Assembly: GCA_030037575.1 (NCBI GenBank)
Contig: JASHRB010000177.1
Span: forward strand, 1 to 15,647
Reading direction: 5' to 3'
Origin: Candidatus Sulfotelmatobacter sp.
Lineage (GTDB): Bacteria > Acidobacteriota > Terriglobia > Terriglobales > Acidobacteriaceae
Length of the DNA stretch: 15,647 nucleotides
Positions 7,691-15,008 of this stretch are shown in pieces; position 1 is the first letter of the stretch, and each line of letters opens with the position of its first letter. A model generated the notes under the pieces. The model saw nothing but the letters and a program-made list of their open reading frames with translations, did not search any database and had not been told where the DNA came from. Made by a program: the position numbers and the translations under genes.

Positions 7691-8731
7691 ATGGCACGCC
7701 GGGCACCCCGCATCGAACTCAGCGCCGAGGAGCGCACGACATTGCAATCGATTGTACGCTCCCCCAGTTCGCCCCAGCGCGATGTTTTGCGCGCCCGGAT
7801 CGTGCTGCTGGCGGCCGCCGAGGAGCGGAACGAACAAATCCAAGCCATCCTGAAGGTATCCAAGCCGGTGGTGATCAAGTGGCGCCGACGTTTCGCCGCG
7901 CAGCGTCTGGAAGGCTTGCGGGACGAGGCGGGACGAGGGCGCAAACGAAAATACAATGCTGACATTCGCCATCGCATTGCCGCCACCGCCTGCCGCACGC
8001 CGCCAGCCTCAGTGGGCACCCATTGGAGCGTTCGCACGCTGGCTAAACATCTGGGGGTGGGCACCATGGTGGTGCAGTCCGTGTTGGCGGCCGAGACGAT
8101 TCAGCCCCATCGCTTCCGCTATGGGAAACACTCGAACGATCCGGAATTCGAACCCAAGATGTTGACGGTGGTCGGTCTGTACCTCGCACCGCCCCACAAT
8201 GCCGTGGTGCTTTCGGTGGACGAGAAGACCTCGATTCAGGCGCCCGATCGGACCCAACCCCGGCTGCCCATGAAGCCTCATCAAATCGAACGGCTCAGTC
8301 ACGAATATAAGCGCAACGGAACCGCCTCGTTGTTGGCCGCCTTGGGGGTGCACAGCGGGCAGATTCGTGCGCAGACCATTGGGCGCAACGACAGTGACAC
8401 CTTCATCCGCTTCTTGCGTCGCTTGCTGCAGGCCTATCCCGATGTGGAACTTTACGTCATTGTGGACAACCGCTCCTCGCCTACCAGCAAGAAAACGCGC
8501 GCCTGGGTGGCTCGCCAGAAACGATTGCACCTGGCCTTTACACCTACGCATGCCAGTTGGCTCAATCAAATCGAAATCTGGTTCGGCATTCTGACGCGCA
8601 AGGTGGTGCGCCGCGGCCTGTTCGCTTCCCGCCAGGAACTGGTGACGAAGATTATGAGTTTCATCGCATCCTACAACCAAGCGGCGCGGCCGTTCGCCTG
8701 GACCTACACGGGCAGCCCATTGGCGGCCTAA
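7691..8731 (+). CDS. IS630-family transposase (DDE type)
   Basis: The 346-residue transposase has an N-terminal helix-turn-helix region (about 20-130, including a basic linker GRGRKRK at 82-88). The catalytic domain has DDE residues Asp177 in LSVDEKT, Asp259 in YVIVDN and Glu295 in LNQIEIWFG. The last two are separated by 35 residues, as in IS630. The usual NLSSH after the second Asp reads NRSSP here, a small departure. The stop codon directly abuts the right inverted repeat. No frameshift or internal stop is seen, so the element may be active. The ATG at 7691 has only a poor AGG just upstream; expression may be weak. Confidence 0.93.
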   Translation: MARRAPRIELSAEERTTLQSIVRSPSSPQRDVLRARIVLLAAAEERNEQIQAILKVSKPVVIKWRRRFAAQRLEGLRDEAGRGRKRKYNADIRHRIAATACRTPPASVGTHWSVRTLAKHLGVGTMVVQSVLAAETIQPHRFRYGKHSNDPEFEPKMLTVVGLYLAPPHNAVVLSVDEKTSIQAPDRTQPRLPMKPHQIERLSHEYKRNGTASLLAALGVHSGQIRAQTIGRNDSDTFIRFLRRLLQAYPDVELYVIVDNRSSPTSKKTRAWVARQKRLHLAFTPTHASWLNQIEIWFGILTRKVVRRGLFASRQELVTKIMSFIASYNQAARPFAWTYTGSPLAA

Positions 8732-8760
8732 TAAGTCAACTTATTTATGTAACGCAACAC
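8732..8760 (-). repeat. Right terminal inverted repeat of the IS630 element
   Basis: The reverse complement begins GTGTTGCGTTACATAAATAA and ends GTTGACTTA, matching the left end at 26 of 29 bases. A TA follows directly outside. Confidence 0.92.
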
Positions 8761-8762
8761 TA

Positions 8763-9046
8763 GATTCTTGAACCTCAGGTCTGAGAATTTATCTCTCAGA
8801 ATCAAGCGGCAAGTAGATCTATGACCTGTTGAATGGAGGCGTCGGCTTTTTCATAGCCGGCTTGTAGTTTGCTGGTGGGTGTATGGATTTGGGTGGGTTG
8901 GCGGTGGAAAAGGCTGTTGGCTAACCTAAGTTCGTCACCAGCCCTGGTGTTCATAAGAGTTTTTGACTGTCTGGTCGGATAAGTGTGTTTGTTTGCCAAT
9001 CGCGGATTCTTAAAAGTCAATGTAGTGTAGACCAACTCTCTTGAAG
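8763..9046. other. Stretch without a convincing gene
   Basis: The only notable frame is a 77-codon minus-strand reading (9035-8802) that starts with TTG and ends IQQVIDLLAA; I do not recognise it. A 7-bp stem with a 7-nt loop (TCTGAGA at 8780-8786, TCTCAGA at 8794-8800) lies just past its stop and has no U-run. This may be the decayed end of an older gene or element. Confidence 0.4.
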
Positions 9047-9274
9047 CTATGGCATTCGCATGACAAGATCCGGCCAGAATGTTTCTGCGGCCGAACCGGC
9101 GGAGATGTCGCGGAAAAAGTGGACGATGTTCTCCGGGCGGGTGAGCAAGGGCAGATGGCCGAGAATGACGATACGGTCAAAGCAGTGATATACCAAACTC
9201 AGCAGGCTGCGAACCAGCTTTGCAAAGGTCTCCGTCGGTCTCTCCCTTTGACTTTGCGTCGACAACAAAATCAT
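9047..9274 (-). pseudogene. Remnant of an uncharacterised protein family (N-terminal part)
   Basis: A minus-strand frame from ATG 9274 contains LVYHCFDRIVILGHLPLL followed by TRPENIVHFFRDI. From memory this resembles the N-terminal region of long, uncharacterised proteins found in many copies in Acidobacteria-type genomes; they have no established function, and I cannot confirm the match here. After FFRDI (near 9110) the expected continuation is lost and the frame stops at 9047, so only about 50 family-like residues remain. The remnant lies between the IS630 element and the 415-bp deleted element. Confidence 0.35.
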
Positions 9275-9326
9275 CGGACAAAGACCGATGGAGATCAAAA
9301 TTTCAAATACATTTGGGTAGGCCTAG

Positions 9327-9342
9327 GAGTCTGTCGGGAATA
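9327..9342 (+). repeat. Left terminal inverted repeat of the deleted element
   Basis: GAGTCTGTCGGGAATA, an exact reverse complement of the right end at 9726-9741. With the flanking CTAG the perfect inverted match covers 20 bp. Confidence 0.85.
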
Positions 9343-9491
9343 CGTGAGCACAAACTTGACCTTGTGGTGGAGGTACATTGAGCAGCACCGAAATCAGAAG
9401 CGGGAAACCGGGCGTTACCTCATTTGTTGCTTCCCTACGCCCGCAAGGCCCGTTTTCGCGGCCCAGGCATGGCTTTTCCCTCTTGATTCCT

Positions 9492-9662
9492 TTAGCACAT
9501 TTGCAAGGCTCTCCCGGAGCGGAACAGCTTGAGCAGATTGTGGGTGAGACAGATCAGTTTCCATTCCGCCCGCGCCTTCTGCAACCCGCGCAGCAGGAAC
9601 CGTCGGAACCCACGCCACTCTTTGGTCTGCCCGAACACCGGTTCCACGATCGCCTTGCCCAT
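9492..9662 (-). pseudogene. C-terminal fragment of an IS1182-like transposase
   Basis: The frame reads MGKAIVEPVFGQTKEWRGF and continues with FRRFLLRGLQKARAEWKLI and then the CLTHNLLKLFR end, stopping at TAA 9494-9492. The VEPVFGQ segment contains the final catalytic Glu of the DDE triad, and the THNLLKL ending is typical for this transposase group. An in-frame stop lies four codons before the Met, so all upstream catalytic parts are missing. It can only be the end of a deleted gene. Confidence 0.75.
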
Positions 9663-9725
9663 GACCGCATCTTAAGCGCAAACACCCTCTGGAAAAGCTG
9701 TTATGTTTGATACTTTGGCAGAATC

Positions 9726-9741
9726 TATTCCCGACAGACTC
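9726..9741 (-). repeat. Right terminal inverted repeat of the deleted element
   Basis: TATTCCCGACAGACTC on the plus strand, the exact reverse complement of the left end, followed by CTAG. Confidence 0.85.
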
Positions 9742-9798
9742 CTAGACCGCCTAGGCAGAGTTAACTATTTGTCCGCGTGGTGCCCCTTCTGGCGTAGG

Positions 9799-9831
9799 AA
9801 AAAACTCCGGCCTCCTTAGAAGCCGGAGTTT
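9799..9831 (-). terminator. Intrinsic terminator of the outer-membrane receptor gene
   Basis: A 10-bp stem AAACTCCGGC (9802-9811) pairs with GCCGGAGTTT (9822-9831) around a 10-nt loop. Read on the minus strand it is followed by a run of T. It begins 10 bp after the receptor stop codon, as expected for its terminator. Confidence 0.88.
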
Positions 9832-9841
9832 CCTATCAAGC

Positions 9842-12800
9842 TCAGAAGGTAAACCGTGCGCCGAACTGGAACTGGCGCGGCGTGTTGACGTTGCCCGTGA
9901 TCAACCCAAACTGCTGGCCTGGCTGCTGTGCGGTGACAACGCTGAGCACGTTTGGGTATCCGTATTGCGCATAGTTCGTCATGTTATAGCCAGAGATATC
10001 GAAGCGCAGGGCTTTCGTCTCTCCGAACTGAAATGTTTTGTAAACCGAGAGGTCGAGATTGCGCGCACCTCGCGTGCGAACGTTGCCAAGGTAATCCGGC
10101 GCATTTCCCGGAATGAATGGGTTTGCTGTACCCCCGTTTTCCGTTCCCGGCTGAACGAAACAACTGTCGTTAAACCATACGGTAGGCGTATGCGGAGCAC
10201 CTTTCGAAGGGTCGCAGACCATATCCGCTCGCTGGTTGAAGAACGACGCTGGCGTAGCAGTTCCCGAGGACGGCGCGTTGATCGGAACGCCAGTGCTGAG
10301 ATAGAGGATGCCATTGGTCGTCCAGCCTCCCAAAATGGCGTCTGCCACGCCGTGCAGGTTCACGCCCCGGCCCTTGCCTACCGGCAAGTCGTAAGAAACC
10401 TCTCCGGTGAAAACGTACTTCACATCCTGCGGGCTGATGGAGTGCTCATACTGCAGATCTCTCCAATCCTGCACGCTGCCGTTGTGAGCACCTACGAAGC
10501 CCAGGGGAGGATTGCCGTCATCGGTAATGATCTTTCCCCATGTAAAAGTAGTCAGCGTTGTGAAGTGATTGGTCAGCCGCTTTTGCACCTTGGCCTGCAG
10601 CGAGTTGTACTCGGAGTCCCCCGCAGGATTACCGTGCACGTTTACTCCGTTCCCGGCCCCATAAGCGCCATCCCCAAATTGCGGGTACTGCTGAAGCGTG
10701 AACCACCGCGGCACGGTCGCCTGGCCGTTGTACGCGCCCGGGAGATTAGGGATGGGATTGTTGACCATGCAATTCGGGGCGACCACAACGCAGAGAGAAT
10801 TCCCGTATTTCTCGATCGTTTCAATGCTGAGCTGGTTTAGATCTACGCCACCGAAGGGCAAGAAAAGGCCTCTGCTGCCAACATAGCCGGCCGTCACCAC
10901 TACTTGATGCGGCAACTCGTACTCCAGGGCGAAGTTGTAATTGTAGACCCTGGGTGTCGGCTGGGAGTGGAGCACTGTGCTCAACGTGATTCCCAAGTTG
11001 TTGGCCAACCCGGTGGGAGAGGTGGTGAAGACTGGCACGATTCCTCCCGGCGTGCCGGGTGCCGTCGGAAAGGGATTGCTCAAAGAATACGCAGGGGTAT
11101 AGTCGCCGGGCGTAGGCGTCGGACATGATCCGGACAGCAGTCCGTAAACCGTATTGCCGTCAGCGTTATAGCAAACACCGTTCCAAGTGGTGCTCGATGA
11201 AAAACCATCCGTGTTGTTAAGCGCGCTTTCCACGTTGTGCGTGCTAGGACCGTAGTAGAAGCCACCGCCGGCGCGAACGACAAAGTGGTGGATGGGCTGC
11301 CAGGCAAAGGCCAGGCGTGGGCCAAAGTCGTGCAGGTTGGTTTTGAATGGCGAGCGATTGCCGCTGTTGTTGAAGATTTCGGCGCCGGTATAGGAGTTCC
11401 CGTCCACGGTGTTGCTTACAGTGGGGTCAAAGTATTCCTGGCGGTTGTAGCGCTCGTTGCGTCCGGCAAAGATGTCCCAGCGCAGGCCGGCGGTGATGGT
11501 CAGCGCCTTGGAAGCGTGATAGGTATCTTCGAAAAAGGCCGCATAGTACGGGTTAGATTCGGCCGCGAAGACGTCCTTGGTGAAATTAGGATAGTAGCTG
11601 TCTTCCGGGTTTGCGCCGTTCGGGTCGGCTGCCATGCCAATCAGAAGAGAGGCAAAGTCGCTGCCTCCTGAAGCACAGGCATTGCACTGCTCGGTGGCAG
11701 TAACATCAAACTCATATGCGCCTGCTGGCGCCGGCGGCTGGCCCACGTTCAGGAAGCGCTTCATCCACTCAAAGCCAGTTGAAAATTCGTGTTTGCCCCA
11801 AATCTTGGTGATGGTGGCATTGGCATCGCTGTTCTCGCTTGCATAGGCGAAGTTGTTGTAATCGGCAGTGCCGCCCACCCCCCCGCCAACGTCGCCAAAA
11901 ACAATGAAGGGGAGCTGGGGATAGACCACCTGAGCTGCCAGCGCAGCCGGAAAGCCGACCGTCTTGCCATTCACCATGCCCAGATCGGAGATGTTGATCC
12001 TCGAGTACGATGGCGGCCCTCCCTGCGCCTCGTGATGGCGGGTAAAGGAGTAGCGCAAATTCAGCACGGTCGAGGAGTTCAGCGTCAAGTCGTCAGCGAT
12101 CAAGATGTTCCGGCCGTTCGTGGTGTTCAGGGCATAGTCGGGGTCCCATCCCGGCGCAGGAAAGACATTGGCGGTGGAGAAGATTAATTTGTCATAGGAA
12201 AAGCGGGTGAAGATGCGCTGCTTGTCACTCTTGGCCCAATCTACGCGGACATCGAACCTGTGCGCATTGTAAGGATCCAGGCCTGGCAGAGCGAAATTTG
12301 GGCTGACGTCCGATGTCGCCTGATCGCATGTGGAGGGGTTCGGGAAGTTACACTTCGGCATGTTCGACAGATAGAGCAAGCCGATGGGATTGGGGTTGGT
12401 AATCGTGTTGTTGGGAAATGGGGTTCGTGTGCCGTTCGGTTGGTCGGGCTGGGTCGGATCGTAAATCGTAAAGCTCATCGCCGAAAAGTCACCCGTTCTC
12501 TCTGCGCTGGTAGGAACCGTATACGTCTTCAGGCCTTCGAACTGCTGTTGCTGCGTGTCCTCGTAATCGGCAAAGAAAAAGATCTTGTCTTTTTTGATCG
12601 GCCCGCCGATAGCGGCGCCTTCCTGATAGCGGTAGAAGGAAGGAGGCGTGTTGGATTCTCCCTCGTCCAGTTCCGATTCCTTGTTGAAGTAGTCGTTGGC
12701 CGCCAGGACATTTGGCCGGAATACGCCGAAAACGTCGCCATGAAATTTGTTGGTGCCCGACTTGCTCACCAGGCTAATCACACCAGCCGCACCGCTTTGG

Positions 12801-13564
12801 TAGGAAGCCGGCGTATTCTGCGTTTCCACGCGAACCTCGTCGACACCATCCTCCGGGATATTCATTGCGGGAATGATCGCGGCGGAATTATTCTCCGCAA
12901 TCCCGATCGGGCTGCCATCGAGCATGTAGTAAACCGATCCTACGATGGCGCCGTTGATCGTGTCAGCAGAAACGTCAACTCCCGGCCGCCCGATCGAAAT
13001 GTTCTGAATCGATTGCATCGAATCGCTCGAGTTGGGCGAACCGTCGACCGGAATCACGCCAGCGCTCAATTGCACCAGATCGAAGACGTTGCGGTAGAGC
13101 AACGGGACGCGATCGATGGTGGGCGCATCAATTAACTGGCCGACGGTAGAGTTGCTGGGCTCGACCAGAGTGGTCCCTCCCGTCACGGTGATCGTCTCCG
13201 TTATAGCGCCAACCTCCAGGGTTAGGTTGACGCCGGTGACCTGATCGACGGTGACCGCGACGTTGTCGCGGGCCACGCTTTTAAAGCCCTCGTGGCTGGC
13301 GTTAACCTGATAGATGCCGGGGTTGAGGGAGATGAAGGTGTAAAGTCCCGCGCCGGTAGTGACGGTGTGCTGCGTCACTCCGGTTGCGTGGTTTAGTAGG
13401 ACCACCTGGGCTCCTGGAACGAGAGCTCCGGCTGGATCGGTGACCAGGCCGCTGATGCTGCCTCTGCCAGCCTGGGCAAGCGCTATGGAGCCGGCACAGA
13501 GGAGAAGAATACAAACAGAAAGAAAATTTCGCACGGTCTTGACGAATGCATCTCTGCTATTCAT
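9842..13564 (-). CDS. TonB-dependent receptor-like outer-membrane protein with N-terminal carboxypeptidase-regulatory-like domain (Oar-like)
   Basis: A 1240-residue outer-membrane protein probably taking up or binding a large substrate. The start at ATG 13564 has a strong GGAGG 6 nt upstream and gives a clean signal peptide (hydrophobic 11-29, cleavage after ALA30). An Ig-like carboxypeptidase-regulatory domain follows (about 34-117: SISGLVTDPAGALVPGA to LTLEVG). Then comes a plug-like region (about 130-275, with VYYMLDGSPIG and VDEVRVETQN) and a long beta-barrel ending FQFGARFTF, whose terminal Phe is the usual barrel-assembly signal. No clear TonB box is seen, as is common in Acidobacterial relatives. 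The mature protein has just ten cysteines in five close pairs. A LacI-type regulator is encoded upstream. The ligand is unknown; transport of a plant or microbial glycan is an inference. Confidence 0.92.
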   Translation of the reverse strand: MNSRDAFVKTVRNFLSVCILLLCAGSIALAQAGRGSISGLVTDPAGALVPGAQVVLLNHATGVTQHTVTTGAGLYTFISLNPGIYQVNASHEGFKSVARDNVAVTVDQVTGVNLTLEVGAITETITVTGGTTLVEPSNSTVGQLIDAPTIDRVPLLYRNVFDLVQLSAGVIPVDGSPNSSDSMQSIQNISIGRPGVDVSADTINGAIVGSVYYMLDGSPIGIAENNSAAIIPAMNIPEDGVDEVRVETQNTPASYQSGAAGVISLVSKSGTNKFHGDVFGVFRPNVLAANDYFNKESELDEGESNTPPSFYRYQEGAAIGGPIKKDKIFFFADYEDTQQQQFEGLKTYTVPTSAERTGDFSAMSFTIYDPTQPDQPNGTRTPFPNNTITNPNPIGLLYLSNMPKCNFPNPSTCDQATSDVSPNFALPGLDPYNAHRFDVRVDWAKSDKQRIFTRFSYDKLIFSTANVFPAPGWDPDYALNTTNGRNILIADDLTLNSSTVLNLRYSFTRHHEAQGGPPSYSRINISDLGMVNGKTVGFPAALAAQVVYPQLPFIVFGDVGGGVGGTADYNNFAYASENSDANATITKIWGKHEFSTGFEWMKRFLNVGQPPAPAGAYEFDVTATEQCNACASGGSDFASLLIGMAADPNGANPEDSYYPNFTKDVFAAESNPYYAAFFEDTYHASKALTITAGLRWDIFAGRNERYNRQEYFDPTVSNTVDGNSYTGAEIFNNSGNRSPFKTNLHDFGPRLAFAWQPIHHFVVRAGGGFYYGPSTHNVESALNNTDGFSSSTTWNGVCYNADGNTVYGLLSGSCPTPTPGDYTPAYSLSNPFPTAPGTPGGIVPVFTTSPTGLANNLGITLSTVLHSQPTPRVYNYNFALEYELPHQVVVTAGYVGSRGLFLPFGGVDLNQLSIETIEKYGNSLCVVVAPNCMVNNPIPNLPGAYNGQATVPRWFTLQQYPQFGDGAYGAGNGVNVHGNPAGDSEYNSLQAKVQKRLTNHFTTLTTFTWGKIITDDGNPPLGFVGAHNGSVQDWRDLQYEHSISPQDVKYVFTGEVSYDLPVGKGRGVNLHGVADAILGGWTTNGILYLSTGVPINAPSSGTATPASFFNQRADMVCDPSKGAPHTPTVWFNDSCFVQPGTENGGTANPFIPGNAPDYLGNVRTRGARNLDLSVYKTFQFGETKALRFDISGYNMTNYAQYGYPNVLSVVTAQQPGQQFGLITGNVNTPRQFQFGARFTF

Positions 13565-13706
13565 GAACAGCCTCCCAACCGGGGTCACAACGATATTCAA
13601 TGGCTCCCGTGTGGCGATGCACCGCCCCAGTGATCCTGCCGACATACCTGGGGACAGCCGATGGCCGCCGAAAGCATCGCCTGTAAGTAGCTATTAAATC
13701 GTATGA

Positions 13707-13736
13707 ATAGTGCTTTTTTTGGGCATGTCATGTCAA
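13707..13736 (-). promoter_or_regulatory. Candidate promoter of the receptor gene
   Basis: The minus strand has a perfect TTGACA (13736-13731), an 18-nt spacer and a weak -10 CACTAT (13712-13707), giving a leader of about 135 nt. The same TCTTGACA octamer recurs 50 bp upstream (13788-13781). A short palindrome, GCCTG-GG-CAGGC (13766-13777), lies between the two copies and could be a regulator site. No classical LacI-family operator was recognised. Confidence 0.35.
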
Positions 13737-13837
13737 GAGCAAAACACGGGCGAACAGAGCTGTGGGCCTGGGCAGGCTTGTGTCAAGAAGAAGGTGCAGG
13801 GTACTGTGGGGCGAACGATTTGTTGTGCAAAGAGCCC

Positions 13838-13870
13838 GCCTGCTGTGTTTTCCCACGGCCTACAGCAGGC
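13838..13870 (-). terminator. Hairpin at the end of the LacI-type gene (possible terminator)
   Basis: GCCTGCTGT (13838-13846) pairs perfectly with ACAGCAGGC (13862-13870) around a 15-nt loop that reaches into the stop codon. On the minus strand the following bases are GGGCTCTTTG, so there is no good U-run. It may be a weak terminator or an RNA-stabilising structure. Confidence 0.35.
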
Positions 13871-14906
13871 TGCGCGTCGACTCCCGCACCACCAATTCCG
13901 GCGCCACCCTGCCATGCTGAGCGGTGAGCTCGCGCTTCTCCAACACGCATTTAATCCCTTCGAGAACGATCTTCACGGCTCTCATCCCCATGGTTTGCAT
14001 CGGTTGGCGGATGGTCGTTAGTGGAGGTGTGCACAACGATGAAGGCGCTACGTCGTCAAATCCAATCACCGAACACTGCTCCGGAACACAGTAGCCCGCC
14101 TTCGATAGAGCGCGAATCGCCCCAAAGGCGGTCATATCATCAAAGGCGAGCAAGGCGGTGAACCAGCGTTTGTGCCTGATCAGTTCGTCGGTGAGCTTTT
14201 GTCCCGCCTGAAAACTGGAAAGCGGATCGCGCGATTCCGGGAGGTCAGCCACCAGGCGGGAATCGATTTCCAGCTCATATTTTTTTGCGCAGTTGCGGAT
14301 ACCCCGCCAGCGGGGAGAACTGTCCGCCAACGTCTTGGGACCACGGATAAACGCGATCTTCCTGTGCCCCAGAGAATGCAGATGCTCGAGCGCGAGATAG
14401 CCTCCGATTTCGTTATCCACGATCACGGAACTCACCGCATCGCCCTTCAGCTCGCACCCAATCAGCGCCGTTGGAATGCTGCTTTTTTCCAGGTCGCCGA
14501 GCAAGTTGATATCGAGAAATAGCCAGTTCGCAAGAACGACCAAGCCCTCGATGCGGCGGTCAAGCAGCATCTCCAGATAACGCTCGAAGCGGCTGCGCTC
14601 ATTGTGCACATCTGTTAGAATCGGCAAATACGAAGCTTGGTAGAGCGAGTTTTCGATTCCGCGCAGCACCAGCGTGCAGTACGGGTCGGTCATATCGAAA
14701 ACCATGACGCCCACGGTGTGGCTGCGCTTGCTTCGCAGCGAGCGGGCAAATTGGTTCGGACGGTATCCCAGCCTTTCCGCCGCACGCTCGATTTTTTTCT
14801 TGGTCACCGCGGGAATGTAACGCGCCAGGGGGGCGTCGTTCAGCACGATCGAAACGGTCGTGGAAGAGAATCCACTGGCCTTGGCTACGTCGCGAATGGT
14901 CACCAT
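13860..14906 (-). CDS. LacI/GalR-family transcriptional regulator
   Basis: A 348-residue DNA-binding regulator. The N-terminal helix-turn-helix is VTIRDVAKASGFSSTTVSI (residues 2-20), followed by the hinge-helix segment NQFARSLRSKR (51-61). The periplasmic-binding-protein-like sensor domain begins VGVMVFDMTDPYCTLVLRGI and includes HLHSLGHRKIAFIRGP, LLAFDDMTAFGAIRAL and CSVIGFDDVAPSSLCTPPLT, all typical of the family. Most members bind a sugar or nucleotide-like effector. I chose ATG 14906 because MVTIRDVAK is the standard family start and an AAGGG lies about 10 nt upstream; a longer in-frame reading to 14969 adds 21 residues with no family similarity. It precedes the receptor on the same strand by 295 bp and is divergent from the TPR gene, so either could be its target. 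Confidence 0.93.
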   Translation of the reverse strand: MVTIRDVAKASGFSSTTVSIVLNDAPLARYIPAVTKKKIERAAERLGYRPNQFARSLRSKRSHTVGVMVFDMTDPYCTLVLRGIENSLYQASYLPILTDVHNERSRFERYLEMLLDRRIEGLVVLANWLFLDINLLGDLEKSSIPTALIGCELKGDAVSSVIVDNEIGGYLALEHLHSLGHRKIAFIRGPKTLADSSPRWRGIRNCAKKYELEIDSRLVADLPESRDPLSSFQAGQKLTDELIRHKRWFTALLAFDDMTAFGAIRALSKAGYCVPEQCSVIGFDDVAPSSLCTPPLTTIRQPMQTMGMRAVKIVLEGIKCVLEKRELTAQHGRVAPELVVRESTRSLL

Positions 14907-15008
14907 AGTGCCGTTGCCCTTAGCGTTCTGCACACAATCCCCAGTCCCGCACCATGCACTTGAACCCAACGCACAGGTTGGCGGACACTACAGCAGAGAG
15001 TAACGCGA

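Larger units (their letters stand above)
7633..8760 (+). mobile_element. Complete IS630-family insertion sequence
   Basis: A 1128-bp element bounded by GTGTTGCG at the left and CGCAACAC at the right, each immediately flanked by TA (7631-7632 and 8761-8762), the target duplication expected of IS630/Tc1-type elements. The terminal inverted repeats are 29 bp with 26 matches. It contains one intact transposase gene. It sits 27 bp downstream of the trans-sulfuration gene and does not interrupt it. Confidence 0.93.
9327..9741 (-). mobile_element. 415-bp internally deleted, MITE-like derivative of an IS1182-like element
   Basis: Perfect 16-bp terminal inverted repeats, GAGTCTGTCGGGAATA (9327-9342) and its complement (9726-9741), are each flanked by CTAG (9323-9326 and 9742-9745), consistent with a 4-bp target duplication. 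Inside, on the minus strand, only the C-terminal end of a transposase remains. The right part, which should hold the start of the gene, is a short leader-like stretch joined to that C-terminus near 9663-9675. The element is non-autonomous and could be moved only by a related transposase elsewhere. Confidence 0.78.

Noticed and set aside
9041..9532. 163-codon plus-strand frame
   Set aside because: It runs across the left end of the 415-bp element and antisense to the protein remnant, so it cannot be one ancestral gene.
9415..9681. 88-codon minus-strand frame inside the deleted element
   Set aside because: It starts with TTG and is out of frame with the transposase C-terminus (MGKAIVEPVFGQ), which explains the same DNA better.
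9965..10840. 291-codon plus-strand frame opposite the receptor
   Set aside because: Fully antisense to a clear outer-membrane protein and lacks any domain; likewise the 291-codon frame at 12260-13135.
13565..13645. 27-residue N-terminal extension of the receptor
   Set aside because: The downstream ATG at 13564 has a strong GGAGG and gives a standard signal peptide; the extension would bury it.
13703..14021. Cysteine-rich plus-strand readings between the receptor and the regulator
   Set aside because: Two frames in the same DNA are equally cysteine-rich, neither has a plausible ribosome binding site, and both run antisense into the LacI-type gene.
14907..14969. 21-residue N-terminal extension of the LacI-type regulator
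   Set aside because: MVTIRDVAK is the normal family start and the extension shows no similarity to the family.
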